Source: an uncultured Pseudomonadota bacterium (GTDB lineage Bacteria > Myxococcota_A > UBA796 > JAFGLY01). Taken from it: DNA of 64,000 nucleotides. The stretch is taken from positions 1 to 64,000 of the forward strand of contig CALDOK010000075.1 in assembly GCA_937912125.1 (NCBI GenBank), read 5' to 3'. The position numbers were made by a program, and so were the translations under genes. Shown here piece by piece: positions 24,725-33,012 of the stretch. Each line of letters opens with the position of its first letter. The stretch's first letter is position 1. Below the pieces are notes generated by a model that saw only the letters and a program-made list of their open reading frames with translations, did no database searches and was not told where the DNA came from.

Positions 24725-25336
24725 GTGGCTCGTCCTCCACCGCCCGTGGCGGGCAGCGGCCACTGCCCGCGCTGCTTCCTGCCCCAGCACCTGTGCCTCT
24801 GCCCCGAGCTTCCGCGCTTGACCAGCGGCTGCCGGGTGGTGGTGGTGCGGCACTGGAACGAGTCGTGGCGAACCACGAACACAGGCCGGCTGGTGGCCCT
24901 GGCCCTCGAAGGGGCCGAGCTCATCGACCACGGGCAGAAGCACTACCGCCTGGAGGCGGCGGACCTGCCCGCGGGCCCCGGCACCTGCCTGCTCTACCCA
25001 GCCCAGGGGGACGACGCCCCGGTGTGGACCGGGGGACGACCCTCGGTCCTGGTGGTGCCCGACGGGACCTGGTCCCAGGCCCGGCGCATGGTGCGCCGCC
25101 TGCCAGGACTGGCCCAGCTCCCCCGCCTGGACCTGCAGGTGGACGCGGTGCCCCTTCCAGCCCGTCGCATTCGCCGCAGCCCCACCGTGAGCGCCCGCTC
25201 GACCATCGAGGCCGTGGCGGGAGCCCTGGCCCTCTGGGAGCCGCCCGAGACCGCACAGGCCCTGCTGGACCTCTACGATCTGCTGGCTCGGCGCATGGAC
25301 CAAGCGCGCTACGGCATCCAGGACCGGGAGCCTTAG
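24725..25336 (+). CDS. DTW-domain protein (tRNA acp3U aminocarboxypropyltransferase family)
   Basis: 203 aa. It starts with a zinc-knuckle-like CPRCFLPQHLCLCPE (16-30) and has the DTW signature as DGTWSQARRM (about 114-123). The family includes TapT (YfiP), which puts the acp group on U47 of some tRNAs. RSPTVSARSTIEAVAGAL near 155-175 is also conserved in the family. It follows the HDOD gene closely. Its TAG stop overlaps the TAA stop of the convergent ribA-like gene by 3 bp within TTAG, so the two genes share their ends. Confidence 0.82.
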   Translation: MARPPPPVAGSGHCPRCFLPQHLCLCPELPRLTSGCRVVVVRHWNESWRTTNTGRLVALALEGAELIDHGQKHYRLEAADLPAGPGTCLLYPAQGDDAPVWTGGRPSVLVVPDGTWSQARRMVRRLPGLAQLPRLDLQVDAVPLPARRIRRSPTVSARSTIEAVAGALALWEPPETAQALLDLYDLLARRMDQARYGIQDREP

Positions 25337-26130
25337 AGATCCTCGGGCAGCATGTGTCCCTTGCTGCGCTTGGCGCGCATGTAGCGCAGGTTGTGATCGC
25401 AGACGCCCGGCGTGAACGGAACCATCTCGGCCACGGGCTGGCCGTTGCCCTCGAGGTGTTCGCGCTTGAGCGGGTTGTTGGACAGCAAGCGCACGGGCTT
25501 GCCCCCCAGCAAGTGGCGCAGCACCACCGCCGCGTCGGTAAAGTCGCGGGAGTCCTCGGGCAGCCCCAGGGAGAGGTTGGCCTGGTAGGTGTCCTGGCCA
25601 TCGTCCTGCAGCAGGTAGGTGATGGCCTTGGCCCACAGGCCGATGCCGCGCCCCTCGTGGCCGGACATATAGACCACGGCACCGCCGCCCTCGTCCACGA
25701 TGCGCTGGAAGGCGTCCTCGAGCTGGGGACCGCACTCACAGCGCCGGCTGCCGAAGACGTCGCCGGTCATGCAGCAGGAGTGCACCCGCACCAAGGGGCG
25801 CTCGGCCTCGAGGAAGCGCGGACAGGCGATGACTGAGTTGACGGACATGTTGGCCTGGACCAGCTCACGGAAGCACTCTTCGGCGCCGCCCGTGGCCTGG
25901 CCGGCCACCTCGAGCACCCGCTCCAGCTGGAGCCGCCGCACGAAGGCGTACCACTGAAACACCACCTCCTCGCCGCCGACCATGCGGGGCATGGGGATGG
26001 GCCCCAGCAGGGAGATGGCCGTGCCGGAGCCATTGGACGAGTCCACCAGGCCGCCCTGCCTGTCCAGGTTGACCAGCCGATGGTCCTGCTCGAGCCTGCG
26101 ACGGATGGCCGGATCGATGTACGCGAACAT
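25333..26130 (-). CDS. GTP cyclohydrolase II family protein (RibA-like)
   Basis: 265 aa. The core of GCH II is clear: HSCCMTGDVFGSRRCECGPQ with zinc ligands Cys in MTG-adjacent CC, RC and EC, the catalytic SGHEGRGIGL (E. coli has HRQEGRNIGL), TYQANLSLG and LLSNNPLKREHL. It opens GTP to the first riboflavin/pterin intermediate. The N-terminal 110 residues are an extension not found in E. coli RibA (196 aa), and the active-site Gln-to-His change and the extra C-terminal AKRSKGHML suggest a divergent subfamily. A riboflavin role is likely but a pterin or deazaflavin branch is possible. Confidence 0.78.
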   Translation of the reverse strand: MFAYIDPAIRRRLEQDHRLVNLDRQGGLVDSSNGSGTAISLLGPIPMPRMVGGEEVVFQWYAFVRRLQLERVLEVAGQATGGAEECFRELVQANMSVNSVIACPRFLEAERPLVRVHSCCMTGDVFGSRRCECGPQLEDAFQRIVDEGGGAVVYMSGHEGRGIGLWAKAITYLLQDDGQDTYQANLSLGLPEDSRDFTDAAVVLRHLLGGKPVRLLSNNPLKREHLEGNGQPVAEMVPFTPGVCDHNLRYMRAKRSKGHMLPEDL

Positions 26131-26241
26131 GCACCCTCCACAGCACGAGCGCGGGGTTCGTGCGCTCGCCGTTATAGCAACCTGGACACAGCGCTCCCAA
26201 CGGGAAGAGTCGCGGTGGCGATCTGTAGGGTGGCTCGCATC

Positions 26242-27366
26242 TTAGGCGAAGCGCAGCGCCAGCCCGTCTGCCACCAGGAAACCCAGCCGCGTGGGAAACA
26301 CCCGCTCGCCCCTGCGCACCAGCAGGCCGTCGTCCAGCGCCGCACGCAGGTGTACGGGGGGACCGCGCAGATCGGCCACGGGTACGCCGCCGACCTGCCG
26401 GAAGCCGAGGGTGAGCCGCTCGAGGCGCAGGGCCTCGGCGTCCAGGGTCTCCTCGACCTCGATGGGGGCTTCGTCCCGGGCCAGGCGATCGGCCCACTGG
26501 CGGATGGAGCCGTCGTTCCACCAGCGGAAGAAGCCGTCGAAGCTGTGGGCCGCGGGGCCCAGGCCCAGGTAAGGCACGTGGGCCCAGTACTTCATGTTGT
26601 GCCGAGCCCTGAGCGCGGCTGTGCGCGCGAAGCTCGACACCTCGTAGTGGTCCCAGCCCGCAGCCTCCAGCTGCTCGGCGCCCACCAGGAAGAGGTCCCG
26701 GCGCTGGTCGTCGTCGGGCAGGACAACCCGCCCCTGGTCCACCGCGGTGGCCAAGGGGGTGCCAGGCTCCACGGTGAGCTCGTAGCAGCTGAGGTGGGTG
26801 GGCCCGAGGCGCAGGGCGGCCTCGATCTGCCGCCGCCAGTGGCCGGGGCTCTGCCCTGGCAGGGCGTAGATGAGGTCCAGGGAGATGTCCTCGAAGCCCG
26901 CCTCCCGCGCCCGGTGCAGCGCCTGCTCGACGGCGCTGGCGTCGTGGCGCCGCCCCATGAAGCGCAGCGCTCGATCGTCCAGGGACTGGCCGCCGATGGA
27001 GACGCGGTCGAAGCCCAGCACGCGGGCCCCCCAGAGCAGCTCCCGGCTACAGTCGTCGGGGTTGACCTCGAGGGTCCAAGAGGCGCCAGGGACGATGCCG
27101 AGGGGCTCTAGACCGCGAACCAGGCGCACCAGGCGCTCCACCCCGAGGATCGAGGGGGTGCCACCCCCCAGGTACACCGTGTCGAAGCCATCCCAGGTGC
27201 GGGCGCGCAGCTCCACCTCGCGAGCCATGCCCTCGAGCCACAGGTCACGCAGATCCAGGCGAGTGCTGGAAGAGAAGGCGCAGTAGCTGCAGCGCGAGAC
27301 GCAGAACGGGACGTGGATGTACAGACCGGGGGGCGTCTTGGGCCGTTCTAAGTCCTGGGTCAGCAT
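26242..27366 (-). CDS. hemW: HemW-like radical SAM heme chaperone
   Basis: 374 aa. The N-terminal radical SAM cluster motif is CVSRCSYCAF (C-x3-C-x2-C), preceded by PPGLYIHVPF, the HemW signature start. GGGTPS and the EVNPDD segment follow, and the HemW C-terminal domain is present. It lacks the extra features of coproporphyrinogen dehydrogenase HemN; HemW proteins bind and transfer heme. It is adjacent to, and in the same direction as, lepA (36-bp gap), a common bacterial arrangement. Confidence 0.88.
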   Translation of the reverse strand: MLTQDLERPKTPPGLYIHVPFCVSRCSYCAFSSSTRLDLRDLWLEGMAREVELRARTWDGFDTVYLGGGTPSILGVERLVRLVRGLEPLGIVPGASWTLEVNPDDCSRELLWGARVLGFDRVSIGGQSLDDRALRFMGRRHDASAVEQALHRAREAGFEDISLDLIYALPGQSPGHWRRQIEAALRLGPTHLSCYELTVEPGTPLATAVDQGRVVLPDDDQRRDLFLVGAEQLEAAGWDHYEVSSFARTAALRARHNMKYWAHVPYLGLGPAAHSFDGFFRWWNDGSIRQWADRLARDEAPIEVEETLDAEALRLERLTLGFRQVGGVPVADLRGPPVHLRAALDDGLLVRRGERVFPTRLGFLVADGLALRFA

Positions 27367-27402
27367 GGCGCCGCGATGGGAGGACGGTGGGACGGGAGCG
27401 TT

Positions 27403-29199
27403 CTAGTCGTCGCTGGTCTTGAGCACCGCGACGAAGGCCCGCTGGGGGATCTCCACGTTGCCTACCATCTTCATGCGCTTCTTGCCCTTGGCCTGCTTCT
27501 CCAAGAGCTTGCGCTTGCGAGAGATGTCACCGCCGTAGCACTTGGCTGTGACGTCCTTGCCCAGGGCCCCGATGGTGGTCCGGGCGATGATCTTGCCGCC
27601 GATGGCGCCCTGGATGGCCACCTTGAACTGCTGCCGCGGCAGCTCTTCCTTGAGGCGCTCACAGATGTTCACAGCGCGCTGGCGGGCGCGGTCCCGGTGC
27701 ACGATGAGGGACAGGGCGTCGACCTTCTCGGCGTTGACCAGGATGTCGACCTTGACCACGTCGGCCTTGCGGTGCTCCATGAACTCGTAGTCGAAGGAGC
27801 CGTAGCCCTGAGTGACGGTCTTGAGGCGATCATAGAAGTCGTAGATCACCTCGGCCAGGGGCAGCTCGACCTTGAACTCGATGCGCCCCGGCACGGGGTA
27901 GGTGTAGCGGGTGTTCTCGCCGCGGCGATCCATGCAGAGCTTGGTGACCGAGCCCATGTAGCGCTCGGGGAACATGATGCTGGCCTTGATGAAGGGCTCG
28001 AGCACATGGTCGATGGTGGACGGATCGGGGAAGTAGTGGGGGTTGTCCAGGTGCAGCTCTTTGCCGTTGGACATGGCGATGATGTACCGCACGCTGGGGG
28101 CGGTCATCACCAGGCTCTGGTCGAACTCGCGCTCGAGCCGCTCCTGGAAGATCTCGAGGTGCAGCAGACCAAGGAAGCCGCAGCGGAAGCCCAGGCCCAG
28201 GGCCACGGAGCTGTCCTTCTCGTAGACCAGGGCCGCGTCGTTGAGCTTGTACTTCTCGAGGGCGTAGACCAGATCCTCGAACTCGTCATTGGAGACCGGG
28301 TAGACCGAGGAGAACACCACCGGCAGGGCATCCACGAAGCCCGGCACCGCCTCGGCAGCCTGCCAGTTCTCGTGAGTGATGGTGTCGCCCACCCGGACCT
28401 CGGACACGGTCTTGATCCCGGAGATGACGTAGCCCACGTCGCCCGCCTCGAGCCGCTCGCAGGCGGTGCGCAGGGGCAGGAAGCGGCCCACCTCTTCGAC
28501 CTTGTGCACGAAGCCGCCCTGCATGAAGCGGATCTCGTCGCCCTTCTGCAGGCCGCCGTCGAACACCCGCACCGCGATGATGACCCCGCGGTAGGCGTCG
28601 TAGTGGGCGTCGAAGATCAGGGCCTTGAGGCGCTCGGACACATCGCCGCTGGGAGGCGGGATGCGCGTGACGATGGCCTCGAGGATCTCGGGCACGCCCT
28701 GGCCGGTCTTGGCGGAGCAGCACACGGCCTCGTCGCCGTCCAGGCCCAGCTCGGTGTCGATCTGCAGCTTGCAGCCGTCGACGTCAGCGGCCATCAGATC
28801 GATCTTGTTGACCACGGGGACGATCTCGAGCTCGTGCTCCATGGCCAGGTAGAGGTTGGCCAGGGTCTGGGCCTCGACGCCCTGAGCGGCGTCCACCAGC
28901 AGCAGCACACCCTCGCAGGACGCCAGGGCCCGGCTGACCTCGTAGCTGAAGTCCACATGCCCCGGGGTGTCGATGAGGTTGAGCTCGTAGGTCACGCCGT
29001 CAGCGGCCGTGTACGGCAGGGTCACCGTGTTGCTCTTGATGGTGATGCCCCGCTCACGCTCGATGTCCATGGTGTCGAGCATCTGGTTCTGGAACTTGCG
29101 CTCGTCGACCAGCCCACCCCCCTGGATGAGCCGATCGGCCAAGGTGGACTTCCCATGGTCGATGTGGGCGATGATGCTGAAGTTGCGCTTGTGCTTCAT
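27403..29199 (-). CDS. lepA: Elongation factor 4 (LepA)
   Basis: 598 aa from the ATG at 29199. G1 motif AHIDHGKST (11-19), [13 protein letters not shown], and the LepA-specific C-terminal region with [20 protein letters not shown]. Length and order fit EF-4 exactly. It back-translocates or remodels stalled ribosomes on the membrane side. The open frame runs further upstream (to 31428) but that part is antisense to other genes. It is likely in one transcript with hemW downstream. Confidence 0.96.
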   Translation of the reverse strand: MKHKRNFSIIAHIDHGKSTLADRLIQGGGLVDERKFQNQMLDTMDIERERGITIKSNTVTLPYTAADGVTYELNLIDTPGHVDFSYEVSRALASCEGVLLLVDAAQGVEAQTLANLYLAMEHELEIVPVVNKIDLMAADVDGCKLQIDTELGLDGDEAVCCSAKTGQGVPEILEAIVTRIPPPSGDVSERLKALIFDAHYDAYRGVIIAVRVFDGGLQKGDEIRFMQGGFVHKVEEVGRFLPLRTACERLEAGDVGYVISGIKTVSEVRVGDTITHENWQAAEAVPGFVDALPVVFSSVYPVSNDEFEDLVYALEKYKLNDAALVYEKDSSVALGLGFRCGFLGLLHLEIFQERLEREFDQSLVMTAPSVRYIIAMSNGKELHLDNPHYFPDPSTIDHVLEPFIKASIMFPERYMGSVTKLCMDRRGENTRYTYPVPGRIEFKVELPLAEVIYDFYDRLKTVTQGYGSFDYEFMEHRKADVVKVDILVNAEKVDALSLIVHRDRARQRAVNICERLKEELPRQQFKVAIQGAIGGKIIARTTIGALGKDVTAKCYGGDISRKRKLLEKQAKGKKRMKMVGNVEIPQRAFVAVLKTSDD

Positions 29200-29285
29200 G
29201 GGTGCGGGCTCATCCCACGCGGGGTCTTGGACGATTCGGTCCGCGGGGCGCGCCCAGTATCCTGCCCACCGACCGTGGCCAATCC

Positions 29286-29987
29286 CTAGGGTGCCTGGGT
29301 CCACCCCTGCATGGCGCAGCCTACGAAGCTCTCGCCGTCCAAGATGACGCTGGCCCGGAAGGGGAAGGCCGCTCCCGACATGCCGTCGTGGCAGCGCTCG
29401 GGGCTGAGCTGGACCTCGAGGCTGTGGCCATCCTGCTCGCCGCGCCAGGCCGGTCCAGACTGCCCCGGCGTGCGCGCAGGCGTGGCGGCGATCTCGACCG
29501 GAGCCTCGAGGGCCATGGCCTCGAAGCGCAGCTGGCCCTCCCCGACCGTGAGGCTCCAGAAGGGCTCGTTGCCGCTGGCCTTGTAGAGGTAGCTGGCGTC
29601 GAGATCGCACAGGGAGGCGCTCCCCGGCGGCATCGCCACCTGCAGGCTCTCGATGGAGGCCAGGCCGACGCCGTTGGGGAGCAAGCGCGTGGCCCCGATC
29701 ATCTCGATGGCGACCGGAGGGGCCCCCGAGGCCGCGCCCAGCCGATCCATGGTCTCGAGCAGCTCGTCCACCGCCGAGCCGACGATGGTCATGGGCACTT
29801 CGCCGCCGCAGCGGGTGAAGGACGGGGCCTCGCCTTCGAGGGTCACCAGACCGCGCACCCGGTCCACCGGCGCAGCGGGGGGAGGAGGAGGAGGAGGCGA
29901 GGACGGAACCGCGCTGGGCGTGGGCTGCTCGCTGGGACACGAGCAGGCTGCGAGGACGGCGGCGAGGGAGAGGAGGAGGATGCGCAT
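29286..29987 (-). CDS. Lipoprotein with a COG3650-like domain
   Basis: 233 aa from the ATG at 29987. Signal peptide [20 protein letters not shown] has a lipobox LAAC, so C15 should be acylated. A Pro-rich linker with a run of nine prolines follows at about 31-40. The C-terminal half carries [15 protein letters not shown] and CHDGMSG then [11 protein letters not shown], the signature of the COG3650-type domain seen in many proteobacterial lipoproteins. Location: outer or inner membrane periplasmic face. Function unknown. Confidence 0.75.
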   Translation of the reverse strand: MRILLLSLAAVLAACSCPSEQPTPSAVPSSPPPPPPPAAPVDRVRGLVTLEGEAPSFTRCGGEVPMTIVGSAVDELLETMDRLGAASGAPPVAIEMIGATRLLPNGVGLASIESLQVAMPPGSASLCDLDASYLYKASGNEPFWSLTVGEGQLRFEAMALEAPVEIAATPARTPGQSGPAWRGEQDGHSLEVQLSPERCHDGMSGAAFPFRASVILDGESFVGCAMQGWTQAP

Positions 29988-30102
29988 GGGGACTCCAGGG
30001 AGGTCGAAGCGGGACCATAGCAGGGCGAGGGCGCCGGCGCAGGGGGTGGCCCGCACCCACCCTGAGGGCTAGGCCATAGGCGCCCTTGCCGCGGGAGAGT
30101 CC

Positions 30103-30921
30103 ATGCATTCCCAGTGCCCCCTCGAGCTCCGCCGCCACGGCCGCAGCGGCCCCTCGGTGGTCGTGCTGCATGGAGGGCCTGGGGCGCCAGGGGCCGCCGC
30201 TGGGCTCGCGCGCGGACTGGGCGCCCGCTTCCGCGTGCTCGAGCCCTTCCAGCGACGGGCTGACGACCGCCCCCTCAGCGTCGCGCGCCATGTAGCCGAC
30301 CTGCTGGCCGTGCTGGACGCCGATCTGCCCGGACAGCGCCCCGCCATCGTGGGCCACTCCTGGGGGGCCATGCTCGCGCTGGCCTTCGTCGCCGCGCACC
30401 CCGGGCGTGCGGGCGCCCTGGCGCTGGTGGGCTGCGGGACCTTCGATCTGCAAGCCCGCGCCGAGCTGAACCGCCGCATCCAGGCGCGCATCACCCCCGC
30501 CACCCGAGCTGGCCTGGACGCCCTGGCCAACGCCAGCGCCGACGCCGACCAGGCCCTGGCAAGCATGGGCGCCCTGATCCAGCCCCTGTACAGCCACGAT
30601 CTGCTGCCGAACACGGAACCAGCCCTCGGGCCGTGCGACGCCCGCGGTCACCGGGAAGCCTGGGACGACATGATCCGCCTGCAGACTCAGGGTGATTACC
30701 CGGCCGCTTTCGGGGCCTACGAGGGGCCCGTGCTGATGCTGCACGGCGATCGAGATCCCCACCCCGGGGCCATGATCCGCGCTTCGCTGTTGCCCTGGCT
30801 GCCCCAGCTCGCGTACCGGGAGCTGGCCTGCTGTGGTCACTACCCCTGGCGAGAGCGACAGGCGCAAGCCGGGTTCTTCCGGGAGCTCGAGGGCTGGCTC
30901 TGCGAGCACGTGCCGGGCTGA
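30103..30921 (+). CDS. Alpha/beta hydrolase, proline-iminopeptidase-like
   Basis: 272 aa, ATG with GGGAGAG 5 bp upstream. Alpha/beta-hydrolase features: VVLHGGPGAPG oxyanion loop (about 19-29), nucleophile elbow GHSWGA (about 85-90), acid in LHGDRDPHPG (about 215) and the catalytic His in CCGHYPW (about 246). HGGPG is typical of the proline iminopeptidase/epoxide-hydrolase branch. No signal peptide. Convergent with the CPBP membrane gene. Substrate unknown. Confidence 0.82.
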   Translation: MHSQCPLELRRHGRSGPSVVVLHGGPGAPGAAAGLARGLGARFRVLEPFQRRADDRPLSVARHVADLLAVLDADLPGQRPAIVGHSWGAMLALAFVAAHPGRAGALALVGCGTFDLQARAELNRRIQARITPATRAGLDALANASADADQALASMGALIQPLYSHDLLPNTEPALGPCDARGHREAWDDMIRLQTQGDYPAAFGAYEGPVLMLHGDRDPHPGAMIRASLLPWLPQLAYRELACCGHYPWRERQAQAGFFRELEGWLCEHVPG

Positions 30922-30929
30922 CCGCGCCC

Positions 30930-31769
30930 CTACATCATGGTGTAGCCCGCCACCTGCACACTCAGGTTGAGCACCGCATGCAGGATCACCCCCGGCCACA
31001 GGCTCCGGCCTCGCCAACAGAACCAGGACAGCAGGCTGCCTATGACGAAGCTGCCGATCATCTCGCTCTCCGGCTTGCCCCGGTGCATCAAGAAGAACGG
31101 CAGGCCCCCGAACAAGATCGCCGGCAGGGGCCCCCAGCAGCGGGCCAGCCCGAACAGCAGGCTGCCCCGCCAGAAGCTCTCCCACCCGACCATGTAGAGC
31201 CCCAGGATGGCGCAGAACAGGAGCAGCCCACCCAGGCCTTCCTTGGCCATGGGATCGCTGGGGTAGTAGCCGCGCATGGCAGGATCGGCCCAGAACCACA
31301 GGGCCACCATCCCGAAGCAGCCCAGCACCCCCAGGCCTGTACGGGGCAGCCACCAGCGCCAGTCCCCCAGGCCCGCGCCCCAGCGGCGCAGGTCCACGCG
31401 GCCGTGCAACGCGCCCAGCACCAGACACCCCACGCAGAGCGTCACGGCCAACACCAACAGATCGGGCCGCCCCTTGAGCCAGGCCTTACCCCCCGGGACC
31501 CAGGCCACGGCCACCAAGGGCGCCACCGCGCCGAGCAGTGCAAGCACAGCCCAAGACCGGGAGCGCAGCCGCCCCCAGCCGTCCAACGCCAGGCCCGTGG
31601 CCATGGGCAGACAGCCGAAGCAGAGCACCGTCCAGCTGGCCCAGACCATCGGAGGGCTGCGCATGCCACGCTGGCCGTTGAAGAGCATGGCCAGCATGGC
31701 CACGGTGACCAAGACGATGGGAAAGGCCCGCTGGCCCGACCTGTCCTGGGGGAAAGGCTCAGCCGACAT
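30930..31769 (-). CDS. CPBP-family membrane protein (Abi/CAAX protease-like)
   Basis: 279 aa from the ATG at 31769. Seven to eight transmembrane segments. The CPBP motifs are visible: WESFWRGSLLFGL (EExxxR-like E and R) near residue 195, PFFLMHRGKP (FxxxH) near 225 and HAVLN near 266. These are the residues of intramembrane glutamic proteases such as Rce1. Its start overlaps the end of the upstream membrane gene by 11 bp, so they are co-translated. Confidence 0.78.
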   Translation of the reverse strand: MSAEPFPQDRSGQRAFPIVLVTVAMLAMLFNGQRGMRSPPMVWASWTVLCFGCLPMATGLALDGWGRLRSRSWAVLALLGAVAPLVAVAWVPGGKAWLKGRPDLLVLAVTLCVGCLVLGALHGRVDLRRWGAGLGDWRWWLPRTGLGVLGCFGMVALWFWADPAMRGYYPSDPMAKEGLGGLLLFCAILGLYMVGWESFWRGSLLFGLARCWGPLPAILFGGLPFFLMHRGKPESEMIGSFVIGSLLSWFCWRGRSLWPGVILHAVLNLSVQVAGYTMM

Positions 31770-32877
31770 CAGCGGCCTCCCGGCGGCGGCGCTGCTGGTG
31801 GGTGCGCAGCACAGCGTAGAGCTGGCACAGCGCCAGCGTGAGCAGCAGGTAGCCGTTGCTCTGCCAGGGCGCGTCGAAGGCCTGCATGCGGCCGACGAGC
31901 ACCACGGGCAGGGCCACCAGGCCCAGGTGCAGCACGTAGACCCCCAAGGCAAAGCGGCCCATGGCCAAGGCCCAGGTGGAGATCGGGTCGAGCAGCTTGC
32001 GGGCGGGGACCAGCAGCAGGTACAGCCCCACCACCACGGCAGCCACCAGCGGGATCATGCGCGGCTTGGGGTTGAAGAACGAGACCCGCAGCTTGCGCAG
32101 GGGCTCCCCCTGGATCATGTCCCAGGCATTCTGCAGGCCGTGGCCGCCACCCTGGAAGATCAGCCGGTGGCTGGTGCGGGCCCAGTCCGAGTCCAGGGCC
32201 GCCTGGAGGGACCCCGCAGAGACGAGCACCGACACCGCGGCCACGACCGCCGCCACCACCACAGCGATCGCCCCCCGCAGCCCGAAGCGCCGCCAGGCCA
32301 ACAAGGCCGTGAGCCCGAAGCCAGCGTGGATGGCCGTGGGCAGCAGCGGCCCGTTGCCCGCGTTGAGGCCCAGCACCCACAGCTCCCGGTGATCCATGGC
32401 CATGGCCACGGACCACAGCCCCGCGGTGAGCACCGCCGACCAGGCCAGGGCCCCGCGGCTGGGCACGATGGGGGCGAAGAGGACGATGGCCCCCGCGATG
32501 ATGAACAGGATGCCTGTGCTCAGCAGGAAGTGGGGCCAGCAGGGGCCGCGCTCCAGCAGGAAGAAGACCACGCTGATGGCGAACAGCTCGGCCGCCCGAC
32601 GCAGCTGAGCCCGGAGCCAGGGCCAGCGCGCCACGCCACGGGCCTGCGCGGACTCCCAGGACAAGGCCAGGCTGACCCCCACCAGGCACAGGAACAGGGC
32701 CTGGCACAGAGGCTCCAGCATCAGGCTGGGCTCGGCCCACCAGGATCGCGCCGCGGGCGCAGTGAGCCGCGCGGTGTGCGAGCAGACCATCAGCACCACG
32801 GCCAGCAGGCGTAGGGCGTCGAAGACGGGGTCGCGGCGGGGTCGGTGGACGGAGCACCTCGAGATCTGCGATGGCAT
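31759..32877 (-). CDS. Multipass membrane protein, DUF1624/acyltransferase-3-like
   Basis: 372 aa. About ten transmembrane helices. The N-terminal FDALRLLAVVLMVCSHTARL resembles the start of DUF1624/heparan-glucosaminide N-acetyltransferase-type and OpgC-type proteins, where the His is catalytic. Further conserved-looking segments are MGRFALGVYVLHLGLVALPV. It probably acylates a surface sugar or lipid. It overlaps the CPBP gene by 11 bp. Confidence 0.6.
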   Translation of the reverse strand: MPSQISRCSVHRPRRDPVFDALRLLAVVLMVCSHTARLTAPAARSWWAEPSLMLEPLCQALFLCLVGVSLALSWESAQARGVARWPWLRAQLRRAAELFAISVVFFLLERGPCWPHFLLSTGILFIIAGAIVLFAPIVPSRGALAWSAVLTAGLWSVAMAMDHRELWVLGLNAGNGPLLPTAIHAGFGLTALLAWRRFGLRGAIAVVVAAVVAAVSVLVSAGSLQAALDSDWARTSHRLIFQGGGHGLQNAWDMIQGEPLRKLRVSFFNPKPRMIPLVAAVVVGLYLLLVPARKLLDPISTWALAMGRFALGVYVLHLGLVALPVVLVGRMQAFDAPWQSNGYLLLTLALCQLYAVLRTHQQRRRREAADVG

Positions 32878-33012
32878 CAGGAACGCAGCATATCGCCCGC
32901 GGGGCCATGGTGACCCCTCGGTGACCCCCCCGTGGCGTCCAGAGCCAGCAGGGTCGAGTTACGCAGCGGCACGTTCCAAGACCTCACCATTATTTCCATG
33001 CAAGGAGCCCTC

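Noticed and set aside
27376-29289. Plus-strand open frame of 637 codons
   Set aside because: Exact antisense of lepA, whose identity is certain.
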